From Clostridia bacterium (GTDB taxonomy: Bacteria; Bacillota_A; Clostridia; Christensenellales; Aristaeellaceae), in NCBI GenBank assembly GCA_009783365.1, contig WRHG01000120.1, positions 1 through 6,074 of the forward strand: a stretch of 6,074 bases of DNA, read 5' to 3'. Every line of letters starts with the position of its first letter. The stretch's first letter is position 1. This document shows positions 1 through 5,911 of the stretch, piece after piece. The translations under genes were made by a program, and so were the position numbers. A model generated the notes under the pieces. That model was not told the DNA's origin. It made no database searches and saw only the letters and a program-made list of their open reading frames with translations.

Positions 1-19
1 CATTTCCGGTTTTGCCAGC

Positions 20-949
20 TCACGCCTTTGCGGGCTTCCGTTTTCCTACTGCTTTTTTGCGGTTCTTGCGACGTCCTTCCAAAAATGCCCATACATAGCC
101 GTTAATCATGTTAGCGCTGTAAATACCGGACACAACGCCTATGATGATGGGCAGCGAAAATTCACGGATGGATTCCACACCCAGGATGTAGAGCGTACAG
201 ATGGTCAGCAGGGTGGTGATGGTGGCGCCGATGGTACGGCCCATACTTTCCTTAATGGAAGTGTTCACCACCTCTTCCCGGGGCAAATGAGCGAAAGCTG
301 GTTTTGAATGGTTTTCACGGATGCGGTCGAAAATAACGATGGTATTGTTTATGGAATATCCCACGATGGTCAGCATGGCGGCGATGAAGGAGGAGTTCAT
401 TTGGATTACATTCCGCAGCAGTACCATGAAGCTGAGCATGATGAGCACATCGTGTATCAAGCCAATGACGGCGGCGATGCCGCTGTTGACGTCAAAACGG
501 ATTGCGATGTAAATTAACATCAGCACGGTGGCCAGCAGTACGGAGAGAACAGCGTTGCGTACCAGCGCCGCGCCGGCGATGGGGCCTACGTAGTTGGAGG
601 TGCCGGTGGAGATATCCATCCGGGGATACTTAGGGAGCAAGCTGTTTTCCAGAGCGGTCTGCAAATCCTGTACCCGGCGCTCATCCTCCAACTGCGGTAT
701 GCGAACTTGCAGGACCGAGGCGTTTTCCCCGGAGACGGTGATGGTATGGTCTGTTATGCCTTGGGCTTGCAGCGCGTTTTTTACGTCCTCCTGTGTAAAG
801 GACTCTCCCATATCGTAGCGGATATTTAAGCCGCCGGCAAAATCCAGGCCCAGGTTGATTCCGTAGCCGAAAAGGCTCATCACCAGCGCCACCACCATGA
901 TGACGACGGATATCATCAGGCATGTGTGGGAATGGTTCTTGATCTTCAT
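20..949 (-). CDS. secF: Protein translocase subunit SecF
   Basis: SecF is the inner-membrane partner of SecD. The pair binds the SecYEG channel and uses the proton gradient to pull or release exported proteins on the outer face. The 309-residue product is close to the usual ~300-320. It has one N-terminal membrane segment (about residues 11-30), the family motif LGLDFAGG at 33-40, a short extracytoplasmic domain (about 41-120), then five predicted membrane segments between 125 and 290. The conserved IVGYSINNTIVIFDRIREN block lies at 195-213 and the tail is strongly basic (RRKNRKKAVGKRK). The ATG directly follows the secD TAA with no gap, and a GGGGAGG ribosome site lies inside the end of secD, so translational coupling is expected. 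Gene order secD-secF is the standard one. Nothing is truncated. Confidence 0.97.
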   Translation of the reverse strand: MKIKNHSHTCLMISVVIMVVALVMSLFGYGINLGLDFAGGLNIRYDMGESFTQEDVKNALQAQGITDHTITVSGENASVLQVRIPQLEDERRVQDLQTALENSLLPKYPRMDISTGTSNYVGPIAGAALVRNAVLSVLLATVLMLIYIAIRFDVNSGIAAVIGLIHDVLIMLSFMVLLRNVIQMNSSFIAAMLTIVGYSINNTIVIFDRIRENHSKPAFAHLPREEVVNTSIKESMGRTIGATITTLLTICTLYILGVESIREFSLPIIIGVVSGIYSANMINGYVWAFLEGRRKNRKKAVGKRKPAKA

Positions 950-2314
950 TTACTTCGCCTCCCCGTCCGCGATTTTGGTCCTCGCTTTTTTAAAACTACC
1001 CGGCACGTACAGGGCGGGATTCCTGAAGATGCGCACGATGCGGTTCATCAGGAAGCGGCTGATGACGATAGCGGTGAACATGCTTGTGAGCACGCCCAGC
1101 AGAAGCGTGACGGCGAAACCCTGTACGCTGCCCGTGCCCAGGAATAGCAGCACCATGGCGGCGATGATGGTGGTGACGTTGGCGTCCAGCACGGCGCTCA
1201 TGGCGTTTTTAAAGCCAACGCGCACGGCGTAGAGGATGGGCCGCCCCACGAGGATTTCTTCCTTGACCCGTTCGAAAATAACGCAGTTGGCATCCACGGC
1301 CATGCCGATGCTCAATATGATTCCCGCGATGCCGGGCAGCGTCAGCTGAATGCCGGGCACCACGGCGATCAGAAGGAACATAAGAATGATGTAAAGGCAC
1401 AGGGCCCATACGGCAATAAGGCCGCTGACCTTGTAACGGATAGCCATGAACAAGAATATCAGCAGGATGCCGAGGGCGGCCGCGGTGACGCTGGTGGAAA
1501 GCGCGTTGATGCCAAGGGTGGCGGAAATGGTGTCCAGCTTGTCTTGGCGCAATTGGAGGGGCAGCGCGCCGCTTTGTAGCTGCAGGGCGATGTTTTGTGT
1601 CCTTTCCTGGGTGAAGTTGCCGGTGATCAGCACGTTTCCGCCGGGGATGAAGGAATTGACGGTGGGGGACATAAGGGTTTCGCCATCCAGGGTAATGGTG
1701 ATCGCTTTACCGATGCTTTTGGCGGTCATAGCGGAAAAGAGTTCGGCGCCCTCCCCGTTCAGCTGGAAGGTGATGGCGGGCTGCTGATTTTCGTCCTTGT
1801 CGGGTCTGGCGGTTTTGAGATGGTGGCCCTCCATAAACACGTTGCCCTCCGGGTCCAGGAACTCCAGCTTGGCGGGAGTGCCGATTAAATCCAGCACTGA
1901 GGCTGGATCCGACACATCCGGGATCTCCACCCGGATGCCAACGGCCCCCAGGCGGCTTACCGTGGCCTCCGGATAGCCTTTTTCCGTGAGACGGTTGCCC
2001 ATGATGGTGATGGTGTTGTCAAGCAGCACGTCAAAACTATGGCCTTCGGCGCGCATTTCCTCGCTCATGGTCGCCTCGTATTCCACATACACGCCGCCCT
2101 TGAGGTCCAATCCCAGGGAGATGGGTTGAGGCCAGCGTTCCACATCCGAGGTAGGCAGCCAGGGAAGCAGCTTGTATAATCCCCGGCCGTCCAGCCAGGT
2201 TCCGTTCATGCCCAAGTATCCTATACACAGGGTTATTGCCAGCGTGATCGCCAGCCCGAGGATCGCCCCGGTGCGCTTAGACAGCTTCACACGGCGGCGT
2301 TTCTTTACCTTCAT
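950..2314 (-). CDS. secD: Protein translocase subunit SecD
   Basis: SecD works with SecF to drive the late, proton-powered stage of Sec-dependent protein export. With the start chosen here the product is 454 residues, the compact Gram-positive size (the E. coli protein is about 615). It opens with a basic cytoplasmic patch (KVKKRRRVK), a first membrane segment (about 15-35), and the family motif LGLDLKGG at 67-74. An extracytoplasmic region follows (about 75-265), then five membrane segments between about 275 and 425. The RND-type motif GMAVDANCVIFER at 337-349 includes the conserved Asp in membrane segment 4. I chose ATG 2312-2314 because AGAGG lies 9 bases upstream and the product then begins with a normal positive-inside N-terminus. 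The frame stays open to an ATG at 2383, but that start has only a weak GGGATGG upstream and would add 23 atypical residues. The gene follows a small exported-type protein gene rather than the common yajC. Confidence 0.96.
   Translation of the reverse strand: MKVKKRRRVKLSKRTGAILGLAITLAITLCIGYLGMNGTWLDGRGLYKLLPWLPTSDVERWPQPISLGLDLKGGVYVEYEATMSEEMRAEGHSFDVLLDNTITIMGNRLTEKGYPEATVSRLGAVGIRVEIPDVSDPASVLDLIGTPAKLEFLDPEGNVFMEGHHLKTARPDKDENQQPAITFQLNGEGAELFSAMTAKSIGKAITITLDGETLMSPTVNSFIPGGNVLITGNFTQERTQNIALQLQSGALPLQLRQDKLDTISATLGINALSTSVTAAALGILLIFLFMAIRYKVSGLIAVWALCLYIILMFLLIAVVPGIQLTLPGIAGIILSIGMAVDANCVIFERVKEEILVGRPILYAVRVGFKNAMSAVLDANVTTIIAAMVLLFLGTGSVQGFAVTLLLGVLTSMFTAIVISRFLMNRIVRIFRNPALYVPGSFKKARTKIADGEAK
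958..964 (-). promoter_or_regulatory. Ribosome binding site of secF inside the secD 3' end
   Basis: The minus strand reads GGGGAGG, then 8 bases including the secD TAA, then the secF ATG. It fixes the secF start and means a ribosome terminating on secD is positioned to reinitiate on secF. Confidence 0.8.
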
Positions 2315-2323
2315 ATTTCTCAT

Positions 2324-2328
2324 CCTCT
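2324..2328 (-). promoter_or_regulatory. Ribosome binding site deciding the secD start
   Basis: The minus strand reads AGAGG followed by 9 bases and ATG 2314-2312. The overlapping GGAUGAG (minus strand 2325-2319) is complementary to UUCAUCC at 2372-2366 (six Watson-Crick pairs plus one G-U), so this site could be masked by RNA folding. Confidence 0.65.
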
Positions 2329-2363
2329 CTTGCGGGGTATAAATCACAAGACCATTGATCGCT

Positions 2364-2391
2364 CGGGATGAACCCATTTCCATCCATCCCG
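2364..2391 (-). promoter_or_regulatory. Hairpin between the small signal-peptide ORF and secD
   Basis: In the minus-strand RNA, CGGGAUG (2391-2385) pairs perfectly with CAUCCCG (2370-2364), a 7-bp stem with a 14-nt loop. It begins 2 bases after the TAA of the upstream small gene. No U-tract follows, so it is not an intrinsic terminator. Two competing pairings share its bases. AACCC/GGGUU (2395-2391 with 2375-2371) makes a 5-bp alternative. UUCAUCC (2372-2366) can instead pair with GGAUGAG over the secD ribosome site. A ribosome paused at the end of the small gene would cover the first arm, so this segment could switch secD translation. The structure is seen; the regulatory role and its direction are inferred. 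Confidence 0.5.
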
Positions 2392-2393
2392 GG

Positions 2394-2756
2394 TTAAGCC
2401 CTTGGGGGTGCGCCCATTCTATGCAGTGCGGCTAAAAGAAGGGTGCAGGGTGATAGCCCGGCAGGGGTACGGGGCAGCGCTCCACGAACCCCCTTGTCTG
2501 CCTTTTGGGACGAGTACCCCAAGCGAGCCTGCTGGACAGGCGGGAAACGCTGTTCTCCGGGTTCGGGACCGGTGAAAGCCATAGGCCAAAGCGCCGAAAT
2601 TTCTATGGATCGGGAGTTGGGGTCCGAGGTCCCGCCTTCAACCATGGGCTCAACCGCCGCGGAAGATTCCTCAGGCCCGGCCACCAGAGCGGAAAGCATT
2701 AACGCAAAGCAAAGCGCGCCCAAAAGAACAGGCACTTTTGAAGGATACGCACGCAT
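2394..2756 (-). CDS. Small exported-type protein upstream of secDF; candidate secretion-monitoring peptide
   Basis: I do not recognise this as a known family. The 120-residue product has a short basic start (MRAYPSK), a hydrophobic core (about 8-27, VPVLLGALCFALMLSALVAG) and possible signal-peptidase sites near A26 or A34. The rest is a low-complexity Pro/Gly/Ser-rich stretch. The extreme C-terminus is LLLAALHRMGAPPRA. ATG 2754-2756 was chosen because AAGGGG lies about 8 bases upstream and the signal sequence then starts cleanly; an in-frame ATG at 2807 lacks a ribosome site. It is the first gene after a strong promoter and lies 79 bp before secD. A signal sequence, a C-terminal Ala-Pro-Pro and a position just before an export-machinery gene match arrest peptides such as SecM, VemP and ApdP. 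It has R-M-G-A-P-P rather than the exact R-A-P-G/P motif. It lacks the basic segment expected of YajC. It could also be an ordinary small secreted protein, or a short gene lengthened by a GC-rich repeat in its second half. Confidence 0.6.
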   Translation of the reverse strand: MRAYPSKVPVLLGALCFALMLSALVAGPEESSAAVEPMVEGGTSDPNSRSIEISALWPMAFTGPEPGEQRFPPVQQARLGYSSQKADKGVRGALPRTPAGLSPCTLLLAALHRMGAPPRA

Positions 2757-2788
2757 CCGCTTTTCCCCTTTCCCTATATAGGAGGCAA

Positions 2789-2812
2789 CCCCGTCGCAAA
2801 GAACCATCGGGG
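2789..2812 (-). promoter_or_regulatory. Possible hairpin in the 5' leader of the sec operon
   Basis: In the minus-strand leader (about 2827 to 2757, some 70 nt) CCCCG at 2812-2808 can pair with CGGGG at 2793-2789 around a 14-nt loop. A palindrome CCTATATAGG lies at 2773-2782 just before the ribosome site of the small gene. Both are weak structures; no riboswitch family is recognisable. Confidence 0.25.
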
Positions 2813-2833
2813 AATGCCCTCGTACACGGGCGT

Positions 2834-2862
2834 ATTATACTGGATGCGCGAAGGAACGTCAA
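2834..2862 (-). promoter_or_regulatory. Sigma-A promoter of the small ORF-secD-secF operon
   Basis: The minus strand carries TTGACG (-35, 2862-2857), a 17-base spacer and a perfect TATAAT (-10, 2839-2834). Transcription should start near 2827, giving a leader of about 70 nt. No other strong promoter or terminator is seen between here and secF, so the three genes are probably co-transcribed. Confidence 0.85.
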
Positions 2863-2906
2863 GAGAGGCGGAGTGACGGACTGCAATCTCGCGCCTATGC
2901 CCGCCG

Positions 2907-2935
2907 TTGTTTTTCCTCTTCCGGCGTGGTATGCT
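2907..2935 (+). promoter_or_regulatory. Extended -10 promoter of the DNA methyltransferase
   Basis: TTGTTT (2907-2912), a 17-base spacer and TATGCT (2930-2935), with TGG directly before the -10 (TGn extended -10). The -35 is poor (three of six) and the -10 is four of six, so moderate strength is expected. The predicted start near 2942 leaves a leader of about 20 nt that holds just the ribosome site. It diverges from the sec promoter, with about 44 bp between the two -35 boxes. Confidence 0.55.
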
Positions 2936-2944
2936 GTCACCGCC

Positions 2945-2954
2945 GGGAGGGAGG
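2945..2954 (+). promoter_or_regulatory. Ribosome binding site selecting the TTG start of the methyltransferase
   Basis: GGGAGGGAGG is followed by 7 bases and TTG 2962-2964, which is ideal spacing. The nearest in-frame ATG (2971) is 16 bases from this site, and the in-frame GTG at 2926 lies inside the predicted promoter. Confidence 0.7.
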
Positions 2955-2961
2955 TATTCAT

Positions 2962-3918
2962 TTGCCGGTCATGAAAGAACGCGCCGCTCGCAATCGTACC
3001 ATCTGTCTTTCCGAAGCGGAAAAGAAGATTTATTTGAGCATGTGTTTTTCCGAAAAAACGATGTCTCCCAATCGCTTAATGATTGACGGGATTGTTGTGG
3101 GAGACTGTTTCTGCATTTTGCCCAAGCTTTCGGCCGCGCTTGCGGACTTGCTAATTGTTGATCCGCCCTATAATCTTGATAAGGTATTTGGTTCAAGCAA
3201 GTTCAAAAGGATGGAGAAATCGGAATACGCAGGCTTTACCCGCAAGTGGATAGAGGCTGTCTACCATACGCTGAAGCCAACCGCATCCATCTATGTATGC
3301 TGCGATTGGCGATCAAGCATGATTATCGGTAGTGTACTTGAAGAATACTTTACAATACGAAATCGCATTACCTGGCAGCGGGAAAAAGGGCGCGGCGCAA
3401 TTTCAAACTGGAAGAATACCATGGAGGACATTTGGTTTGCCACAATGTCAAAGCAATACCAATTCAATAGCGGCGCTGTAAAACACCGCCGCAGAGTAAT
3501 GGCGCCCTACCGTGTAGCCGGAAAACCAAAGGATTGGATCGAAACGGAAAATGGTAATTATCGCGATACATATCCATCGAACTTTTGGGACGATTTGTCG
3601 GTGCCCTATTGGTCGATGCCTGAAAATACGGACCATCCAGCGCAAAAACCGGAAAAACTGTTTGCCAAACTCATTCTGGCAAGTTCCCAGCCGGGGGATA
3701 TGATCCTTGACCCGTTTGCCGGCGTTGGGACTTCGAGCATTGTGGCCAAGAAGCTTGGCCGCCATTATTTGGGAATTGAGAAGGAACCGGAGTATTGCGC
3801 CTTGGCCGCAAAGAGGCTTGAAATGGCAGACAGCGATCCGTCCATTCAGGGTTATGCCGACAGCGTGTTTTGGGGGCGCAATCTGTTGGTCAGACATAAG
3901 AATTCTGATATGACTTGA
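2962..3918 (+). CDS. Site-specific DNA adenine methyltransferase, beta class, solitary
   Basis: The product should transfer a methyl group from S-adenosylmethionine to the N6 of adenine in a specific DNA site. From the TTG start it is 318 residues. The catalytic motif IV, VDPPYNL, is at 66-72, and DPPY favours adenine over the SPPY of N4-cytosine enzymes. The conserved HPAQKP is at 225-230 and the AdoMet-binding motif I, DPFAGVGTS, at 250-258. Motif IV before motif I is the beta-class order (N6_N4_Mtase family, as in CcrM, HinfI and DpnA). The central part (about 130-220, including RGAISNWKNTMEDIW) should hold target recognition; the site cannot be predicted by eye. There is a ~45-residue N-terminal extension and a ~28-residue tail beyond the core. 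No restriction gene lies beside it. Sampled 60-base blocks gave 37-53% GC against about 60% in secD and rny, which suggests horizontal acquisition. It converges on rny. Confidence 0.92.
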   Translation: MPVMKERAARNRTICLSEAEKKIYLSMCFSEKTMSPNRLMIDGIVVGDCFCILPKLSAALADLLIVDPPYNLDKVFGSSKFKRMEKSEYAGFTRKWIEAVYHTLKPTASIYVCCDWRSSMIIGSVLEEYFTIRNRITWQREKGRGAISNWKNTMEDIWFATMSKQYQFNSGAVKHRRRVMAPYRVAGKPKDWIETENGNYRDTYPSNFWDDLSVPYWSMPENTDHPAQKPEKLFAKLILASSQPGDMILDPFAGVGTSSIVAKKLGRHYLGIEKEPEYCALAAKRLEMADSDPSIQGYADSVFWGRNLLVRHKNSDMT

Positions 3919-3968
3919 TGATCGCCAGCGGACGGCGCTATGCCGGCCAGGGAGAGACCCCACCCCAT

Positions 3969-5510
3969 TTACTTCGCGTATTCCGTGCTCCTGGTCTCCC
4001 GAATCACGTTCACCCGTATCTGTCCTGGGTATTCCAGTTCTTTTTCAATACGCTTTGCAATTTCCTTGGCCAGTACCTTCGTACCGTCGTCGGTGATATC
4101 CTCGGGCTTCACCATGATGCGTACCTCGCGGCCGCTTTGGATGGCGAAGCACTTATCCACGCCGATGAAGGAGTTAGCGATTTCCTCCAGCTTCTCCAGC
4201 CGCTTGATGTAGTTTTCAAGTGACTCCCTGCGGGCGCCGGGCCTGGCTGCGGAAATGGCGTCCGCGGCCTGTACCAACACGGCCTCAATGGTTTGCGGCT
4301 CTACATCGTTGTGGTGGGCCAATATAGCGTGGATTACGTCCGGGCTTTCACGGTATTTGCGGGCAAGCTCTCCGCCAAGTGCCACATGGGTGCCTTCGGC
4401 TTCGTGGTCAATGCCCTTTCCGATGTCGTGCAGCAGGCCAGCCCGCTTGGCCAGGGCCACATCCGCCCCCAGTTCCGCAGCCATGAGGCCTGCCAGGTGG
4501 CTCACCTCGATGGAATGTTTCAGCACGTTTTGGCCGTAGCTCGTCCGATATCGCAGGCGTCCCAGGATCTTGATTAACTCGTGGTGAATGCCGTGCTGGT
4601 GGGTTTCAAATACAGCTTGCTCGCCAAATTCCCGAATTTGGTTATCCACTTCCTTGCGAGCCTTTTCTACCATTTCCTCAATGCGAGCCGGGTGGATGCG
4701 GCCGTCCATGATCAGTTTTTCTACAGTAAGGCGGGCGATTTCCCGACGAACCGGATCAAAGGCGCTTACGATAACCGCCTCGGGGGTGTCATCGATGATC
4801 AGGTCTACGCCAGTGGCGGTTTCCAATGCCCGGATGTTTCGGCCCTCCCGGCCGATGATGCGGCCTTTCATGTCGTCGTTGGGCAGGCTGATGACAGACA
4901 CGGTGCTTTCTGCCACATGGTCCGCGGCGCATTTCTGGATGGCCAGGGCGATGATGTTGCGTGCTTTTTTCTCGCCTTCCTCCCGGGCGCGCAGCTCAAT
5001 GTCCCGTACGGTGGCAGCAGCATCATGATAGGCATCCTTTTGGATGCGGCTTACCAGCACTTGGCGGGCCTCGTCCTGGGTCATGCCGGCGATGCGCTCC
5101 AGCTCGTCCAACTGCCGCTGCTGGCTGTGTACCAGTTCGTCCTGCAAACGCTGCAATTCGGCGGTCTTGTTATTGAGGGCCTCCTCTCGGGCTTCGATAT
5201 TGTCCTGTTTTTTATCGAGTGTTTCTTCCCGCTGAAGGATGCGGCGCTCGCTGCGCTGTACTTCGGCCCGGCGATCCCGCATCTCTCGGTCCAGCTCGGT
5301 TTTAAGGCGCAGTACCTCTTCCTTGGCTTCTAAAATGGTTTCTTTCTTCTTTTCGTCCGCTTTACGGAGGGCGTCTTCCAATAAGTTTTTCGCGTACTCT
5401 TTGGCACGGCCGATTTTCTTTTCTCCAGACTGTTTTCGGTACACATATCCGCAAACCAGGCCTAAGGCCGCGGTTATAACAGCGACCAATATCGCGATAA
5501 ATGGATTCAT
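3969..5510 (-). CDS. rny: Ribonuclease Y
   Basis: RNase Y is the membrane-tethered endoribonuclease that makes the first cuts in mRNA turnover and processing in many Firmicutes. It acts at the inner face of the cell membrane and is a hub for other decay enzymes. The 513 residues match the family size (about 520). Residues 1-24 form the membrane anchor ([20 protein letters not shown]), followed by a long charged coiled coil (about 28-190). A KH RNA-binding domain (about 205-270) has [10 protein letters not shown] at 216-225. The HD metal-dependent nuclease domain has H332 and H338, LLHDIGK with the H361-D362 pair, HH at 399-400 and D417. The ATG is preceded by AAAGGAG at 6 bases. Upstream is a structured non-coding RNA ending in a terminator. 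The only promoter-like match between terminator and start (TAAAAT, minus strand 5535-5530) would begin transcription inside the ribosome site, so at least part of rny expression may need readthrough from the 5883-5911 promoter. Confidence 0.98.
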   Translation of the reverse strand: MNPFIAILVAVITAALGLVCGYVYRKQSGEKKIGRAKEYAKNLLEDALRKADEKKKETILEAKEEVLRLKTELDREMRDRRAEVQRSERRILQREETLDKKQDNIEAREEALNNKTAELQRLQDELVHSQQRQLDELERIAGMTQDEARQVLVSRIQKDAYHDAAATVRDIELRAREEGEKKARNIIALAIQKCAADHVAESTVSVISLPNDDMKGRIIGREGRNIRALETATGVDLIIDDTPEAVIVSAFDPVRREIARLTVEKLIMDGRIHPARIEEMVEKARKEVDNQIREFGEQAVFETHQHGIHHELIKILGRLRYRTSYGQNVLKHSIEVSHLAGLMAAELGADVALAKRAGLLHDIGKGIDHEAEGTHVALGGELARKYRESPDVIHAILAHHNDVEPQTIEAVLVQAADAISAARPGARRESLENYIKRLEKLEEIANSFIGVDKCFAIQSGREVRIMVKPEDITDDGTKVLAKEIAKRIEKELEYPGQIRVNVIRETRSTEYAK

Positions 5511-5516
5511 CGGTTT

Positions 5517-5523
5517 CTCCTTT
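5517..5523 (-). promoter_or_regulatory. Ribosome binding site of rny
   Basis: AAAGGAG on the minus strand, 6 bases before ATG 5510-5508. It confirms the start that gives the complete membrane anchor. Confidence 0.85.
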
Positions 5524-5552
5524 CCGCTTATTTTAAATTGCTTTTGACATTG

Positions 5553-5576
5553 AAAAAACCCACGGGAAAACCCGTG
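5553..5576 (-). terminator. Intrinsic terminator between the structured RNA and rny
   Basis: In the minus-strand RNA, CACGGG (5576-5571) pairs with CCCGUG (5566-5561) around a UUUU loop, followed by GG and six U (5558-5553). It lies 42 bp before the rny ATG, so it either ends an independent RNA or attenuates rny. CCGUG at 5686-5682 could pair with the first five bases of the terminator arm as a weak antiterminator. Confidence 0.8.
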
Positions 5577-5876
5577 CGGCTGCTGTATGATTTACGGATT
5601 GGGCGCACAGCGAAAAACGAAAGCGCACTGTCGGAGATGCTATTACAAGCATTCCGTTTTCTGGATTTGCCACAGGAAAAACACGGTTTACCCGGCTAAC
5701 CCAACCTGCCCATTTACCCAGGGGACGCCCGGGGCGCCACCATTGGGAAACCCGCCAGCCCGACGCAGCAAAATGGGTTCTTGCTTACGGTGCGGGGAAA
5801 GACGATCCGCGGGGATGTATCCGAAAAACAGCGGAGATTCGCTTTGTCAAAGCAAAGCGAAACCTCTTGAGCCGAC
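5553..5876 (-). ncRNA. Structured non-coding RNA or long attenuated leader of rny, family unknown
   Basis: The start is set by the promoter at 5883-5911 and the end by the terminator, giving about 320 nt. No credible reading frame with a ribosome site lies inside. Minus-strand RNA helices that I can see are as follows. A perfect 9-bp hairpin at 5838-5861 has UUCGCUUUG and CAAAGCGAA arms. A long-range closing stem pairs GCUGU (5832-5828) with ACAGC (5586-5582) and CGGAU (5823-5819) with AUCCG (5599-5595), with UUU/AAA pairing between. Hairpin 5717-5747 has CCCA/UGGG and GGCGCC/GGCGUC pairs. Hairpin 5632-5656 has CGGA-AUGCU/AGCAU-UCCG with one bulged C. A GC-rich hairpin lies near 5607-5631. 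The closing stem sits right beside the terminator, as in compact functional RNAs. I found no hallmark of 6S, SRP, tmRNA, RNase P, T-box or cobalamin RNAs. It may be a trans-acting RNA or a control leader sensing RNase Y or a ligand. Confidence 0.6.
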
Positions 5877-5882
5877 CTTCCC

Positions 5883-5911
5883 ATTATAAGGGGGCAGGCA
5901 CATTCTGTCAA
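5883..5911 (-). promoter_or_regulatory. Consensus sigma-A promoter of the structured RNA / rny leader
   Basis: The minus strand reads TTGACA (5911-5906), a 17-base spacer and TATAAT (5888-5883). Both boxes are perfect, the strongest promoter in the window. The -35 box is half of a dyad, TGTCA-AGCA-TGACA (5906-5919), which could bind a regulator or be chance. Confidence 0.88.

Noticed and set aside
2315..2383. SecD starting at the upstream ATG (2383)
   Set aside because: It has only a weak ribosome site and adds residues not typical of SecD. AGAGG at 9 bases supports ATG 2312-2314.
2394..2756. The small gene as YajC, the usual neighbour of secD
   Set aside because: It lacks the basic segment and the GDxVVTxGG-type motif that follow the YajC membrane segment; its hydrophobic part looks like a signal peptide and the rest is Pro/Gly/Ser-rich.
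2846..2894. GCGCGA / TCGCGC inverted repeat between the divergent promoters as an operator
   Set aside because: Only 6-bp arms of simple GC-rich sequence 37 bp apart, with no flanking extension; chance is likely.
2926..2961. Methyltransferase starting at GTG 2926
   Set aside because: The codon lies within the predicted extended -10 promoter and has no ribosome site; TTG 2962 follows GGGAGGGAGG at 7 bases.
4581..5333. Plus-strand open frame of 250 codons opposite rny
   Set aside because: It is a complement shadow of the rny coiled-coil and KH region; it has no domain resemblance and no start signals.
5717..5747. T-box-like string (minus strand UGGUGGCGCC ... GCGUCCC) suggesting a tRNA-sensing leader
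   Set aside because: The invariant GGUACC-type core is replaced by GGCGCC. The terminator lies about 150 nt further on instead of directly after, and rny is not an amino-acid gene.
5553..5876. Assignment of the structured RNA to 6S, SRP, tmRNA or RNase P RNA
   Set aside because: There is no SRP GGAAGCAGC-type loop, no tmRNA acceptor end with CCA or tag frame, no RNase P GAGGAAAGUCC, and the length is wrong for 6S.
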